Assembly (NCBI GenBank): GCA_050951465.1
Contig: JBMNJC010000020.1
Location: forward strand, 10,413 to 74,412
Source of the DNA: JAAZHD01 sp012510895
Lineage (GTDB): Bacteria > Bacillota > Clostridia > Caldicoprobacterales > DTU083
Direction of reading: 5' to 3'
Length of the DNA stretch: 64,000 bases
The notes below the pieces were generated by a model, which ran no database searches, had not been told where the DNA came from, and was given only the letters and a program-made list of their open reading frames with translations. How positions within the stretch are numbered: the first letter of the stretch is position 1; the number at the start of each line of letters is the position of its first letter. Shown here in pieces: positions 17,393 to 26,467 of this stretch. The position numbers and the translations under genes were made by a program.

Positions 17393-18409
17393 TTATAGGG
17401 TCCGGCCGACAGCCTGGGCAATAGGCCTTAATCCCTGCATTAATTCATCGAACACTTCAGGTTTCAGCGATTGAGGACCGTCGCTGGCTGCATTTTGCGG
17501 ATCATGGTGGACCTCAATGATTAGTCCGTCTGCACCGGCAGCAACAAAGGCACGGGCTGCAGCACTGACATATCTCCAGTTGCCGGTTCCATGGCTGGGA
17601 TCAGCTATGATGGGAAGGTGAGATAATTCTTTTACCACAGCTACAGCATTAATGTCCATGGTGTTGCGTGTTGCGGTTTCAAAGGTGCGGATGCCCCTTT
17701 CACACAAAACCACCTTGGAATCGCCTTCCGACATGATATATTCAGCTGCCATCAGCCATTCCTCAATGGTAGAGGATAAACCCCTCTTAAGCAATACCGG
17801 CTTCTTAGTTTTTCCGCATTCGCTGAGAAGACGATAATTCTGCATATTTCTTGCACCAATCTGCAAAATATCTGAATACCGGCTTACCAGCTCCACATCC
17901 CGGGTATCTACCACTTCAGTTATGACAAGTAAATCCAGCTCCTTTTTTACCTGGTACAGCAGTTTTAAGCCTTCCTCCTGAAGACCCTGGAATGAGTAAG
18001 GGGATGTGCGAGGCTTAAAGGCTCCTCCCCGCAATATTTTTGCTCCGCTTGCCTTAACCGCTTCAGCTACTTTATAAATTTGTTCTTCTCCTTCAATGGC
18101 ACAAGGGCCTGCTATAACGACCAGTTCCTTGCCCCCGAATTTGACACCGCCGCCCACATCTACAACTGACGGCTCTTTATGCAGTTCTCTTCCCACCAGC
18201 TTATAAGGCTTCATAATAGGAACAATAGCCTCCACACCCGGCATATGGGATATGCTGGAGGCATCTATGCTGCTTTTGTCGCCTATGGCCCCGATAACTG
18301 TCTTTACTTCTCCATAAATAGGATGGGTTTTAAAGCCTAAGCTGTATAACCTTTCTTCAACATCCTGAATTTCTTTTTTAGTTGCATTGGCCCTCATAAC
18401 AATAATCAT
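17393..18409 (-). CDS. aroF: 3-deoxy-7-phosphoheptulonate (DAHP) synthase
   Basis: A 338-residue enzyme condensing PEP and erythrose-4-phosphate, the first step of aromatic amino-acid synthesis. The start ATG at 18409 (MIIVMRANATKKEI) is chosen for GAGGAGGG six bases upstream; an upstream frame from 18472 runs into leader RNA. It has an N-terminal ferredoxin-like regulatory domain (about 1-75), then the TIM barrel with VVIAGPCAIEGEEQ, LRGGAFKPRTSPYSFQG, KPVLLKRG and IADPSHGTGNWRYV. This is the layout of the Thermotoga-type enzyme. It is controlled by the T-box leader upstream. Confidence 0.95.
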   Translation of the reverse strand: MIIVMRANATKKEIQDVEERLYSLGFKTHPIYGEVKTVIGAIGDKSSIDASSISHMPGVEAIVPIMKPYKLVGRELHKEPSVVDVGGGVKFGGKELVVIAGPCAIEGEEQIYKVAEAVKASGAKILRGGAFKPRTSPYSFQGLQEEGLKLLYQVKKELDLLVITEVVDTRDVELVSRYSDILQIGARNMQNYRLLSECGKTKKPVLLKRGLSSTIEEWLMAAEYIMSEGDSKVVLCERGIRTFETATRNTMDINAVAVVKELSHLPIIADPSHGTGNWRYVSAAARAFVAAGADGLIIEVHHDPQNAASDGPQSLKPEVFDELMQGLRPIAQAVGRTL

Positions 18410-18470
18410 GCCGATACCCTCCTCGTCTATTATATTAAATAAGTCTTTTTGTTTTGTGCAAATTATATCC

Positions 18471-18785
18471 AAAATAAAAACTTCTCATCCTGTTATAGGA
18501 CGAGAAGTATTTCCCGCGTTACCACCTAAATTGGCCTAAATTAATAAGCCCGCCTCATTAAGATACTTATCTTTTCCTATCATTCTTTAAACGATAGAAA
18601 GATGTCATATCTTCCTTCCTTTAACGGGGCAGGATGCCGTCACAGCCTACAAGGCCGGCCTCAGCCCTTCAGCCTGCTGCTCCCGGGAGAACTTCCAAAC
18701 CTATGCCAGTACCGGACTCCCACCATCTCCGGCTCGCTTTGTCTGTCAACAGGAATGTACTTTTCCCGTTCTTCGCATTTGAACC
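18471..18785 (-). promoter_or_regulatory. T-box riboswitch, specifier UUC (Phe), upstream of aroF
   Basis: The leader has all the T-box parts. Stem I has AAAAGTA opposite GGAA; the distal part is GAGCCGGAGATGGTGGGAG. The specifier loop reads GAA-G-TTC, putting UUC at 18689-18691. The T-box sequence AGGTGGTAACGCGG is at 18514-18527. The terminator ACTTCTCGTCCT/AGGATGAGAAGT is at 18480-18509 with a T tract to 18471. Uncharged tRNA-Phe would pair at UUC and through its CCA end to stop termination, so aroF rises when phenylalanine is short. Confidence 0.9.
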
Positions 18786-18801
18786 TATAAATATTTAAAA
18801 A

Positions 18802-18831
18802 ATTATAAAATAAATATCAGCTGAAAGTCAA
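18802..18831 (-). promoter_or_regulatory. sigma-A promoter of the aroF leader
   Basis: TTGACT (18826-18831), an 18-bp spacer and TATAAT (18802-18807) on the minus strand, just upstream of T-box stem I. Confidence 0.75.
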
Positions 18832-18874
18832 GTAAGAATTTTCCAATTATTTGGAAAAGAAAATATCCGTTTCT

Positions 18875-18904
18875 TTGCCAATTTATATTTATTTTTGCTA
18901 TAAT
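18875..18904 (+). promoter_or_regulatory. sigma-A promoter of the GGDEF-EAL gene
   Basis: TTGCCA (18875-18880), an 18-bp spacer and TATAAT (18899-18904) lie on the plus strand, 54 bp before the start and divergent from the aroF promoter. Confidence 0.65.
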
Positions 18905-18957
18905 GTAAAAGGATATACAGAAATTCAACAAGTGTATATTGTTTCAGGAGAAAGATC

Positions 18958-20409
18958 ATGAGTTATTATAGTTTTTTAAAGCACCTTTTATTTATGTCAA
19001 AAAGCGGGAGTTATCGGATTAATGCCAACACTCTCTATCTTTTCATAATATTTATTTCAATAGCCTGTCTCCTTTTCACAATCTATAAATTACGGAAACT
19101 TAAAGATGAAAATTTTCAATTGACTTACCTTAATGAGCAAACATCCCTTCCCAACAAAAATGCGCTGCTTAAAGATTTGCAGGAATTGCTTTCTGAAACA
19201 TCGCTGAGTCAATCAGCTTTATTGTTTATAGATGTTGATAATTTCAGAAATATAAATAATATGATTGGTCATGATTTGGGCGATCAATTACTGCTGCAGA
19301 TTGGAGAACGTCTTGTAAAAATAACACAGCCAAAAGGCCGGGTATATCATATAGGCGAGGATGGATTCGTCATATTATTTCCAGATGCCTCAGAGGATGG
19401 CCTGGGGGAAATTATGGCGGCTTATGTTCTGGGAAGATTTAAGGAAAGCTTTGAAATCTCCCATCATGTCCTTCATCTTACTCTCAGTATTGGTGTTGTG
19501 GACAAACCGCCTGCAGATAAAAGTATAGATGAAATTCTGACTGCAGCGGAAATTGCCATGTATCAGGCAAAAAAGGACGGCAGAAACCAATATGTGGTTT
19601 TCGATTCTCCTCTGACCGGTGAGCTTAGGGAGAATATTAAGATACAAAAGTATTTGATAAATGCAATAGAAGATGATGAGTTTGAAATACATTATCAGCC
19701 GCAGCTGGATCTGATAAATGACAGGATAGACGGTTTCGAAGCATTGCTTCGCTGGAACAGCAAAAAGTCGGGCATGGTTCCGCCGGACCGCTTTATTAAA
19801 GCGGTGGAAGACAACCATATGATCATTCCATTAGGCAGCTGGGTGTTAAGAAGTGCCTGTGCCTTTATTAAAAACCTGGAAGCCAAAGGCTATCCCGATT
19901 TGAATATATCGATAAATATATCTATTATACAGCTTTTGCAGGATGATTTTGTTACAACGGTACAGGAGACACTGGATTTTCTGGAACTGAATCCTCAGCA
20001 GCTGGAACTGGAAATTACCGAATCCATGTTCATGGAGTCTTTTAAATTGTCACTGCCAAAATTAGAACAGCTGAGAGAAATGGGAGTCAGATTAGCCCTT
20101 GATGACTTTGGCACAGGTTATTCCTCGCTGAGTTATTTAGCTCAAATTCCTATTTCCACTCTGAAACTGGATAAGTCTTTTATTGACAAGATTGAAACAG
20201 AACAGGAAGGCCTGATAGAGGGCATTCTTTATCTGTGTAACAGACTTAACCTAAGTACTGTAGCTGAAGGAGTGGAGCACAAAAGACAAATCGCTTATCT
20301 GAAGAAAATGGGCTGCCATAAGATGCAGGGGTATGTATTCAGCAAGCCTTTGCCTGAAAAAGATATTATCAACTTTCTCCAAACTCACACAAAGCCTTCT
20401 GATAAATAA
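18958..20409 (+). CDS. GGDEF-EAL protein, probable c-di-GMP phosphodiesterase
   Basis: 483 residues: one membrane segment (about 25-45), a GGDEF domain (about 55-215) and an EAL domain (about 225-475). The cyclase signature is GEDGF (133-137) instead of GGDEF, so synthesis is probably lost and the domain may sense GTP. The EAL side keeps EALLRW (261-266), NISINIS, LEITES, LALDDFGTG, LKLDKSFID and VAEGVE, so hydrolysis of c-di-GMP is likely. AGGAGAAAG precedes the ATG. The bacteriohemerythrin gene 91 bp downstream on the same strand hints at oxygen or redox-linked signalling. Confidence 0.92.
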   Translation: MSYYSFLKHLLFMSKSGSYRINANTLYLFIIFISIACLLFTIYKLRKLKDENFQLTYLNEQTSLPNKNALLKDLQELLSETSLSQSALLFIDVDNFRNINNMIGHDLGDQLLLQIGERLVKITQPKGRVYHIGEDGFVILFPDASEDGLGEIMAAYVLGRFKESFEISHHVLHLTLSIGVVDKPPADKSIDEILTAAEIAMYQAKKDGRNQYVVFDSPLTGELRENIKIQKYLINAIEDDEFEIHYQPQLDLINDRIDGFEALLRWNSKKSGMVPPDRFIKAVEDNHMIIPLGSWVLRSACAFIKNLEAKGYPDLNISINISIIQLLQDDFVTTVQETLDFLELNPQQLELEITESMFMESFKLSLPKLEQLREMGVRLALDDFGTGYSSLSYLAQIPISTLKLDKSFIDKIETEQEGLIEGILYLCNRLNLSTVAEGVEHKRQIAYLKKMGCHKMQGYVFSKPLPEKDIINFLQTHTKPSDK

Positions 20410-20500
20410 GCAGCTGTCAAAAATAATCTCCATGTAAAATAATAATTGAAAGAGTTTTTCTTGGTAATTTCATAAAATTCATAAACCGGAGGAAGAAAAA

Positions 20501-20905
20501 ATGTATTTTGAGTGGAAAGACAGTTATGAACTGGGGGTTGAGAAAATAGACAAACAGCATAGAAAGCTTTTCAGCATTGGTGACCGGCTTGCTGTGCTGA
20601 TCCAGACAAAAGAGGTTATGGACAATTATGAAGAAGTCAGACAAATATTAAATGAACTTAAAGACTATACCCTTTATCACTTTTCTTCGGAAGAAAAGCT
20701 GATGAGGGAAATAAGCTATCACGATATCGTAAACCATGCCATAGAACATAATTTTCTGCGTAAAAAACTAAAGGAAATTGACACCATTGAAGAAGCCAAT
20801 CATAAAGTAGTCGTGAAACTGGTATCCTTTCTGTCTGACTGGATTTCACATCATATACTTATTACCGATGTGAAGGTCGGAAATTACATAAGGACAAGGA
20901 AATAA
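20501..20905 (+). CDS. bacteriohemerythrin
   Basis: A 134-residue di-iron oxygen-binding protein. The family ligands can be placed: His20 (KQHRKLF), His60 and Glu64 (HFSSEE), His79 and His83 (HAIEH), His118 and Asp123 (HILITD). It starts with the usual FEWKDSYELGVEKIDKQH. In anaerobes such proteins carry or detoxify O2. CCGGAGGAAG precedes the ATG. It follows a c-di-GMP gene and may be cotranscribed with it. Confidence 0.95.
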   Translation: MYFEWKDSYELGVEKIDKQHRKLFSIGDRLAVLIQTKEVMDNYEEVRQILNELKDYTLYHFSSEEKLMREISYHDIVNHAIEHNFLRKKLKEIDTIEEANHKVVVKLVSFLSDWISHHILITDVKVGNYIRTRK

Positions 20906-20930
20906 CAAAATCCAGCCTTGCTTTAACGCT

Positions 20931-22886
20931 TTAGTTCTCTCTTATCGGATTTATTCTGAATCTGAGATCAGGTGACAGGCTGTTTTTGCCCTCACCGCTT
21001 GGGCCGCCCCCGGAGCCGCCGTTGCCGCCGCCAGTATCCTCTCCTCCCAGCGGAGCATAAATGATCGTTGGATTATTGCCCGATTTAACTACACCCTTAT
21101 TAGTTGCTAAAGCACCTATTATAAATGCAGAACTGCAATTAGATAAGTCAACATCCATATTAGCATATACCGTCCCAAACCAATGCCTTGGGGTAGCACT
21201 ATTATTTAGATAAAATTCCCCATGGGTTTCCCAATATACCATACCTGCTAATCTTATTGCAGTTTCCGGATCATCCTGATACAAAACATCTATTCTTTTC
21301 CAATCTTTTGCGTTTTCTGTTACGTATACCGGACCTGTATACATAATATCACCTTTTGAATAGATATTAATAGGTCCATTGCTTAAGTCCAGCCTTATCG
21401 ATTGTCCCCATCTGGCACCATCTATTTTATTAAAAACATAATCACCAGACTTAAAAACAACAGTACTGCCGCCATTTACAAACAAATCACCATAAACCCC
21501 CGGTTCAATAATGAAATTAGTGCTTCCTTGAGGAACAGTAATATTTTTACTTGTGTCCGGTGAAAAAACCGATAATTCCGGCGGTAAAACTTTTTCTACA
21601 ATTGGAAATGTGGGCTTTTGCGGGTTTTTAGGCTTGTTTTCCGGCTGAATTATCACATTGACATTACCAGGATTATGTTGATTTGTAGAGCCGCCTGCCC
21701 ATGAGTTGCCATTAATTTGAGTATTGTTCCCCTTATAAATATTTCCACCGGCAAATACATTCCCCTGAATAACAGAATTGTTATTTTTATTAGAATTCTG
21801 CATTGTTAAATCGCCATTTAAATATACATTCTGGCCTGCTTTTGTACCGCTTTCCATTAATACATCGCCTGCCGCATGTAAGTTCCCTGATATCATCGCA
21901 TTGGATGATTTCAATGTAACGTTCCCCATTGAGAATAAATCTTTAGATACACTTCCATTTGCGCTTACAGTTACATTTCCAGATGAATGTACGTTTCCTG
22001 ATACGCTGGCTCCTTGTAACACTGAAACATTTCCAAGTGCAAATACATCTTCAAGCACTTTACCGTTAGATGAACCTAAAGTTACATTTCCATTCGCATG
22101 AACGCTTCCTTCTACTATACCGGAGCCTCCTCCTGCTGCTACATTAACATCGCCGTTAAGTGCGTATACATTTCCTGTTACTCTTGGGATATTGCCGCTG
22201 CCTTGAATACTGACAGATGTTTCCGATATCACATTTCCATCTATTTGCGTTCCTGCAGATTTTAAATTTACATTACTGCTATATACATCCCCGCTTATAT
22301 TGCTTGTGTTAGGCAAACTTAAGCTTTGAGAACTGTACACCGCATAATCAAAAGCCGAAGGTTTCGAACCTTTCACTATATCAATTCTGTGTGCTATATC
22401 AACGGTAGTGTTAACTGTTCGCTTTCTGTCGCCGATCCTGCCGATTGAAGTGATCACATAAGTGTTGACTTCTTCCGTATAATCATCTTCTGTTCTCTCG
22501 ATTCTTTTAGTATCATCAACAGTTACCGTTACCTCAGCCACAGGCTGCTCACCAAAGGATTCTTCAAATTGGTCCAGGGTGACTGTGTTTATTTCATTAT
22601 TTATATAATTATTTAAACTTTGGAAAAAGGCATCATGGCTCAATACTTGCTCTGAAAGCTCGTCAACCTTGCCTCTTATTTTATCGACAGCGATATTAGC
22701 CCCTGATTCGGCAATATAGTAAACCGCCTGAAAATCGCGATCCACAACTGTAAGCCTGAAATTAGAAGCAGCAACAGAAATTAAGCTTATTCCAAGAATG
22801 GTAATTATTATCGAAATCATTAATACTGTTACCAAAGCTGAACCTTTTTGGTTTTTGAAACGATCGAAATTAAAACATCTAATCAT
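20931..22886 (-). CDS. PilX-like pseudopilin-type protein with long beta-repeat domain
   Basis: About 651 residues from the ATG at 22886 (GGGAG nine bases upstream; a GTG lies two codons earlier). The N-terminus has a PilX-type segment (GSALVTVLMISIIITILGIS) and YYIAESGANIAVDKI. Residues about 175-420 are a string of 10-20 residue repeats of the form V-x-G-x-[VL]-x-[SA]-x-G-[ND]-V (SGNVHSSGNVTVSANGSVSK), likely a right-handed beta-helix resembling bactofilin-type sequence. The tail is Gly-rich (GGGNGGSGGGPSGEG). Third gene of a pseudopilin operon; probably surface-exposed. Confidence 0.75.
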   Translation of the reverse strand: MIRCFNFDRFKNQKGSALVTVLMISIIITILGISLISVAASNFRLTVVDRDFQAVYYIAESGANIAVDKIRGKVDELSEQVLSHDAFFQSLNNYINNEINTVTLDQFEESFGEQPVAEVTVTVDDTKRIERTEDDYTEEVNTYVITSIGRIGDRKRTVNTTVDIAHRIDIVKGSKPSAFDYAVYSSQSLSLPNTSNISGDVYSSNVNLKSAGTQIDGNVISETSVSIQGSGNIPRVTGNVYALNGDVNVAAGGGSGIVEGSVHANGNVTLGSSNGKVLEDVFALGNVSVLQGASVSGNVHSSGNVTVSANGSVSKDLFSMGNVTLKSSNAMISGNLHAAGDVLMESGTKAGQNVYLNGDLTMQNSNKNNNSVIQGNVFAGGNIYKGNNTQINGNSWAGGSTNQHNPGNVNVIIQPENKPKNPQKPTFPIVEKVLPPELSVFSPDTSKNITVPQGSTNFIIEPGVYGDLFVNGGSTVVFKSGDYVFNKIDGARWGQSIRLDLSNGPINIYSKGDIMYTGPVYVTENAKDWKRIDVLYQDDPETAIRLAGMVYWETHGEFYLNNSATPRHWFGTVYANMDVDLSNCSSAFIIGALATNKGVVKSGNNPTIIYAPLGGEDTGGGNGGSGGGPSGEGKNSLSPDLRFRINPIREN

Positions 22887-22925
22887 TTTCACTTACTCCC
22901 TTACAGATAAATAGGAGGACAGACG

Positions 22926-23330
22926 TCACTTCTTTACCACGCTGTTTGCCAAAGTGGTAATTTCTATTTTTATTCTGAAATCTGCCTCTACCAATTCCGT
23001 TTTAAATGATCGGATTCCGGCAACGAATACACTGCCGTCTTTCAATAAAGTATGTGAGCTGTCTTATCAAAGCTATATAAACTATCACCTATCTTGATGT
23101 GTACTCTCATCAATAATGTCTATCTGATCAGCCCTTCTCATCTCCCTGGTAAGCTGCCGAATCGCCTGCCTTGCCCTTGCCTGGTTGTCTGCATTATCTA
23201 TCTGCCTGCCGTAACTCTTAAGACCTGCTAAAAACAAGTTATAACCAATGGTAAGAACTATCCCGAGTATTGCCAAAGCAATAACTAATTCTACAAGGGT
23301 TATCCCTTTTTTGTTATTATACTGTTTCAT
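22926..23330 (-). pseudogene. PilW/PulJ-like pseudopilin, broken by two frameshifts
   Basis: The first 81 residues hold a type IV prepilin signal (KKGITLVELVIALAILGIVL) and a helix, then stop at TGA (near 23088). The family C-terminus is still readable in other frames: IGDSLYSFDKTAHILY in one, then LLKDGSVFVAGIRSFKTELV and onward to a stop at 22926-22928 in a third. Two small indels thus interrupt a gene that would encode about 135 residues. It sits between the PilV-like and PilX-like genes on the same strand. Both real decay and sequencing error are possible. Confidence 0.7.
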
Positions 23331-23351
23331 AGCTGCACCTTCTTAAATATA

Positions 23352-23741
23352 CTACGACTGATTTAATAAATAGGTTTCCATCTGTGCTTTAAGTTCACGT
23401 TTGGTGTTATCCGAATATACCTTTATTATTATTCTGATTAAACCGCCGTCCGTTTCCACTTTCTCGTCAATCCAATAGCCCCCGCCGAAGGGGTCAGTAT
23501 ACTCACCGCCTGCAGGGATTGTGCCGTCTGTCTTATGCTCCGCATACCTTGTCTCTATTATGCTCTGAGCAATATATGTAGCATCCAGAATATCTTCGGA
23601 CCTTTTGTTGGTTAATGCGGAAAATACAAACATGTTTAAGAGGGGTATAATAATTAATCCCAAAATAGCCAGCGATACTATAACCTCAACTAAAGTTAAA
23701 CCTTTTGATTTGCCCCTTGTCTTCAATAATGATATGTTCAT
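23352..23741 (-). CDS. PilV-like type IV pilin-like minor protein
   Basis: 129 residues from the ATG at 23741, supported by AGGA seven bases upstream; TTG and ATG codons lie up to six codons earlier. It has the prepilin peptidase motif KGLTLVEVIVSLAILGLIII, with G before the cut and Glu at +5, and a short soluble domain (FGGGYWIDEKVETDGGLIRI). It is the first gene of a three-gene operon whose products would be minor pilins of a type IV pilus or type II-like system. No ATPase or platform gene is in the window. Confidence 0.85.
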   Translation of the reverse strand: MNISLLKTRGKSKGLTLVEVIVSLAILGLIIIPLLNMFVFSALTNKRSEDILDATYIAQSIIETRYAEHKTDGTIPAGGEYTDPFGGGYWIDEKVETDGGLIRIIIKVYSDNTKRELKAQMETYLLNQS

Positions 23742-24107
23742 TTTCATTCCTACTTTCAAATTGCAAAGCGATTAATCTTAATTTTAATATGCATTTTAAA
23801 TTCTGACTATAAGCTTAAGCTGTTAATTATATTCATCAGTTGTCTGGGGAAGCGAAAAAAACCTTCATCCATTGTCATTCAGGAGTAGGTAACAAGGGCA
23901 GTCTGTAAGCTTATAGTATACGAGTGCTCAAGTACAGTCAACTGTTTTATTGCATTATATTTAGGTTTTCAGGCAGATTTATCAGGCTGTTTATTTATGC
24001 TTTGGTGAAACAAAAATAATAAAAATCAGTCAATACTATTATAACAAATTATATCAGACGCATGCATGGTTTATGCCCTCAATTATTATGTAAAGGATGA
24101 TTGCGCT
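23742..24107. other. intergenic region between divergent pilin and serpin genes
   Basis: No gene is visible. A possible minus-strand promoter for the pilin operon lies near 23918-23941 (TTGACT, then TACTAT after 17 bp). The rest is AT-rich. Confidence 0.4.
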
Positions 24108-25397
24108 ATGATTGAAATGAAAAATAATACTTTAAGAAAAAAACTTATAAGACTTGCAGCTCTCCTTATGCTTTTGGCACTTACAATAAATACCGCCGGC
24201 TGTTCCGGTTTTCCTCCCAAGGTATCGGCAGAGAATCTTATGGAGCAGATTAAGCCCAATCCTGTTGACGGAAAAACGACGGACAGCCAATTTATTAACA
24301 GTACAGCTGATTTTATCGTCGAATTGTTTAAGAAATCCGTTGATGACAAGAAAAATTCTCTCGTATCCCCATTATCGGTTATGTATGCTCTGGCTATGAC
24401 TGCAAACGGAGCAGAAGGCGAAACCCTGGCTCAAATGGAAAAGGTTTTGGGCAAGGAAATTCCTCTTGATGAGCTTAATGAGTATCTTCATTATTATGCA
24501 GAGAACCTGCCCCATGTTGAAAAATCAAAATTTAAAATGGCCAACTCCATATGGTTCAGAGATGATGAAAATAAGTTAAAAGTGGAAAAGGATTTTCTGC
24601 AGAAAAATGCCGATTATTACAATGCTGAAATATACAAGTCGCCGTTTACCGATGAAACTATTCTGGATATTAACAAGTGGGTTAAGAAAAACACAGACGG
24701 CATGATAGAAAAAATAATCGATGAGATAGACGAAGATACTGTTATGTATCTCATCAATGCCATGGTTTTTGATGCAGAATGGAAAGAGGTATATAGTAAA
24801 GGCGATATTTATCAAGGTCAATTTACAAGCTGGGATGGAACAAAACAAACAGCTGACTTTATGAGATCTGAAGAAAGCTATTACCTGGATGACGGCAGAG
24901 CAACCGGATTCATAAAGCCTTACTTCGACGATAAGTACAGCTTTGTTGCCCTCCTGCCCAATGAAGGAATAAAAATCGAGGATTATATTGCAGATCTTAC
25001 AGGCGAAGGATTGCTTAACACAGTCAGCAGCGCTGAACCGGCAACTGTCTCTGCTTCTCTTCCCAAATTCAGTTATGAGTATGAAATTACGCTGAATGAT
25101 GTATTAAAAAGCATGGGAATGACCGACGGTTTTAACCCTGTAACAGCTGACTTCAAAAGATTGGGAAGTTCACCCATAGGCAATATCTATATAGGCGAGG
25201 TGCTTCACAAAACCTTTATATCACTGGATGAACTGGGCACAAAAGCCGGAGCAGTAACCAAGGTGGAGATGAAGGTTGAAAGCGCAATACTGGATATAAA
25301 GATTGTTACCCTGGATCGGCCCTTTGTTTACGCCATAATTGACAATGCGACCATGCTGCCTGTTTTTATCGGAACGGTAATGAGCCTGACCCAGTGA
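24108..25397 (+). CDS. serpin family lipoprotein (serine protease inhibitor)
   Basis: 429 residues from the ATG at 24108 (AAAGGATGA upstream; a frame opening at 24066 lacks a site). The signal peptide ends at lipobox NTAGC, so the protein is lipid-anchored outside the membrane. The serpin core is clear: NSLVSPLSVMYALAMTANGA, FDAEWKEVYSKGDI, SFVALLPNEG, then the hinge and reactive loop LDELGTKAGAVTKVEMKVES and the C-terminal DRPFVYAIIDNATMLPVFIG. The small residues in the hinge suggest a true inhibitor. In Clostridia serpins have been tied to cellulosomes or self-protection; no dockerin is seen here. Confidence 0.93.
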   Translation: MIEMKNNTLRKKLIRLAALLMLLALTINTAGCSGFPPKVSAENLMEQIKPNPVDGKTTDSQFINSTADFIVELFKKSVDDKKNSLVSPLSVMYALAMTANGAEGETLAQMEKVLGKEIPLDELNEYLHYYAENLPHVEKSKFKMANSIWFRDDENKLKVEKDFLQKNADYYNAEIYKSPFTDETILDINKWVKKNTDGMIEKIIDEIDEDTVMYLINAMVFDAEWKEVYSKGDIYQGQFTSWDGTKQTADFMRSEESYYLDDGRATGFIKPYFDDKYSFVALLPNEGIKIEDYIADLTGEGLLNTVSSAEPATVSASLPKFSYEYEITLNDVLKSMGMTDGFNPVTADFKRLGSSPIGNIYIGEVLHKTFISLDELGTKAGAVTKVEMKVESAILDIKIVTLDRPFVYAIIDNATMLPVFIGTVMSLTQ

Positions 25398-25402
25398 ATC
25401 TG

Positions 25403-26422
25403 TTAATCTCTCAATACCTCATTAAGCACGCTCCTGCAATAATCACATTCATGACAGTTTTTGCTGCAGGAGCTTGTTTTTTCAAACCAGTCCAGCGGAA
25501 ATCTTGTGTTGTCTATGTATTTGGGATATATGACCCTTGCAAATCCGGGTTCGAATAAGGTTAGCAGATTGCCGTAAAACTTTCCGGAGCAATAAGCATC
25601 AATAACCCGTTCCATTGAGTCGTGCATCCGTGTCGCAAGCTTTACAACATGGAACCAGGGTTTATAATTGTGCAGATCCTCAGGACGGATCCAGGAATTC
25701 TGCAAAAGGCTTACCCAGTTATTCTCATCCTTCAGATAATTCCAGCACATATGAGGCTGAAAAGCTTTAATATTCTGTTTCTCATCGATCTGCTCCTCAT
25801 GGGCAACCATATTGTCATGAAAGGTCTGCCCGGAGCAAAAATTCAGACAGCCGCTGTTTACCAGCATATAAAGCCTTTTTCCATTTGCAGCGGCCCATTT
25901 GTCCAGTTCCTCTATCCTTTTAAGGTCGCGGTTATACTCACGCTGAATGTAGTATTCATCAAATAAGTGTGCTGTGTACTGCATTCCCTTGACAGTCCCG
26001 ATCCTCATGTTTACCGATGCCCGCACCCGGACAGGCCTGCCTTCCCTGCTTTTTACAATATGGGCAACTGCCGGTGAGGCGGTGGTTACAATATCAACCC
26101 CGCCAACCAGGTCATCCAGATAATCAAGCACCGAATTAACCGAATTTTCCAGATGCTGTGAAATTGCATTTTCACCATAGCAGTTGGAGTTGAATAATAA
26201 ATCCAAAAGTATTCCCCTTTTTTTTAGTTCACGCAAATCATGCTCCAGAATATGCTGGGCATGCCAGTTGGTGTAACCCCTGCGCCTTGTCATAACAGCC
26301 CGTCCGCTGGCTGAGTCCATCCAGGGAAAGTACACCTCGGCAATTCTGCTTATATACGGGTCAATTGTGTCTATAAAGGAAAAATCCTCACCGCTGAGTT
26401 GATAGCCTACAGCAAATTTCAT
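25403..26422 (-). CDS. peptidase U32-like protein
   Basis: A 339-residue cytoplasmic protein resembling the U32 (UbiU/YegQ/RlhA) group, with an apparent TIM-barrel pattern, a central Cys pair in MLVNSGCLNFCSGQTFHDN and a Cys-rich end (SSCSKNCHECDYCRSVL). U32 proteins bind Fe-S clusters and act in RNA or ubiquinone hydroxylation or collagen breakdown. The extra C-terminal CxxxC-CxxC is consistent with a cluster. The start at 26422 has GGGGAG upstream. It lies 45 bp downstream of a 4Fe-4S protein gene on the same strand, so they may work together. Confidence 0.6.
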   Translation of the reverse strand: MKFAVGYQLSGEDFSFIDTIDPYISRIAEVYFPWMDSASGRAVMTRRRGYTNWHAQHILEHDLRELKKRGILLDLLFNSNCYGENAISQHLENSVNSVLDYLDDLVGGVDIVTTASPAVAHIVKSREGRPVRVRASVNMRIGTVKGMQYTAHLFDEYYIQREYNRDLKRIEELDKWAAANGKRLYMLVNSGCLNFCSGQTFHDNMVAHEEQIDEKQNIKAFQPHMCWNYLKDENNWVSLLQNSWIRPEDLHNYKPWFHVVKLATRMHDSMERVIDAYCSGKFYGNLLTLFEPGFARVIYPKYIDNTRFPLDWFEKTSSCSKNCHECDYCRSVLNEVLRD

Positions 26423-26467
26423 CTTACTCCCCTTCTTCTGCTCTTTTCAATAACCTTGCATGTATAT

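Noticed and set aside
21650..22350. DNA tandem repeat array inside the PilX-like gene
   Set aside because: Repeats are at protein level with diverged codons; they form part of one open coding frame.
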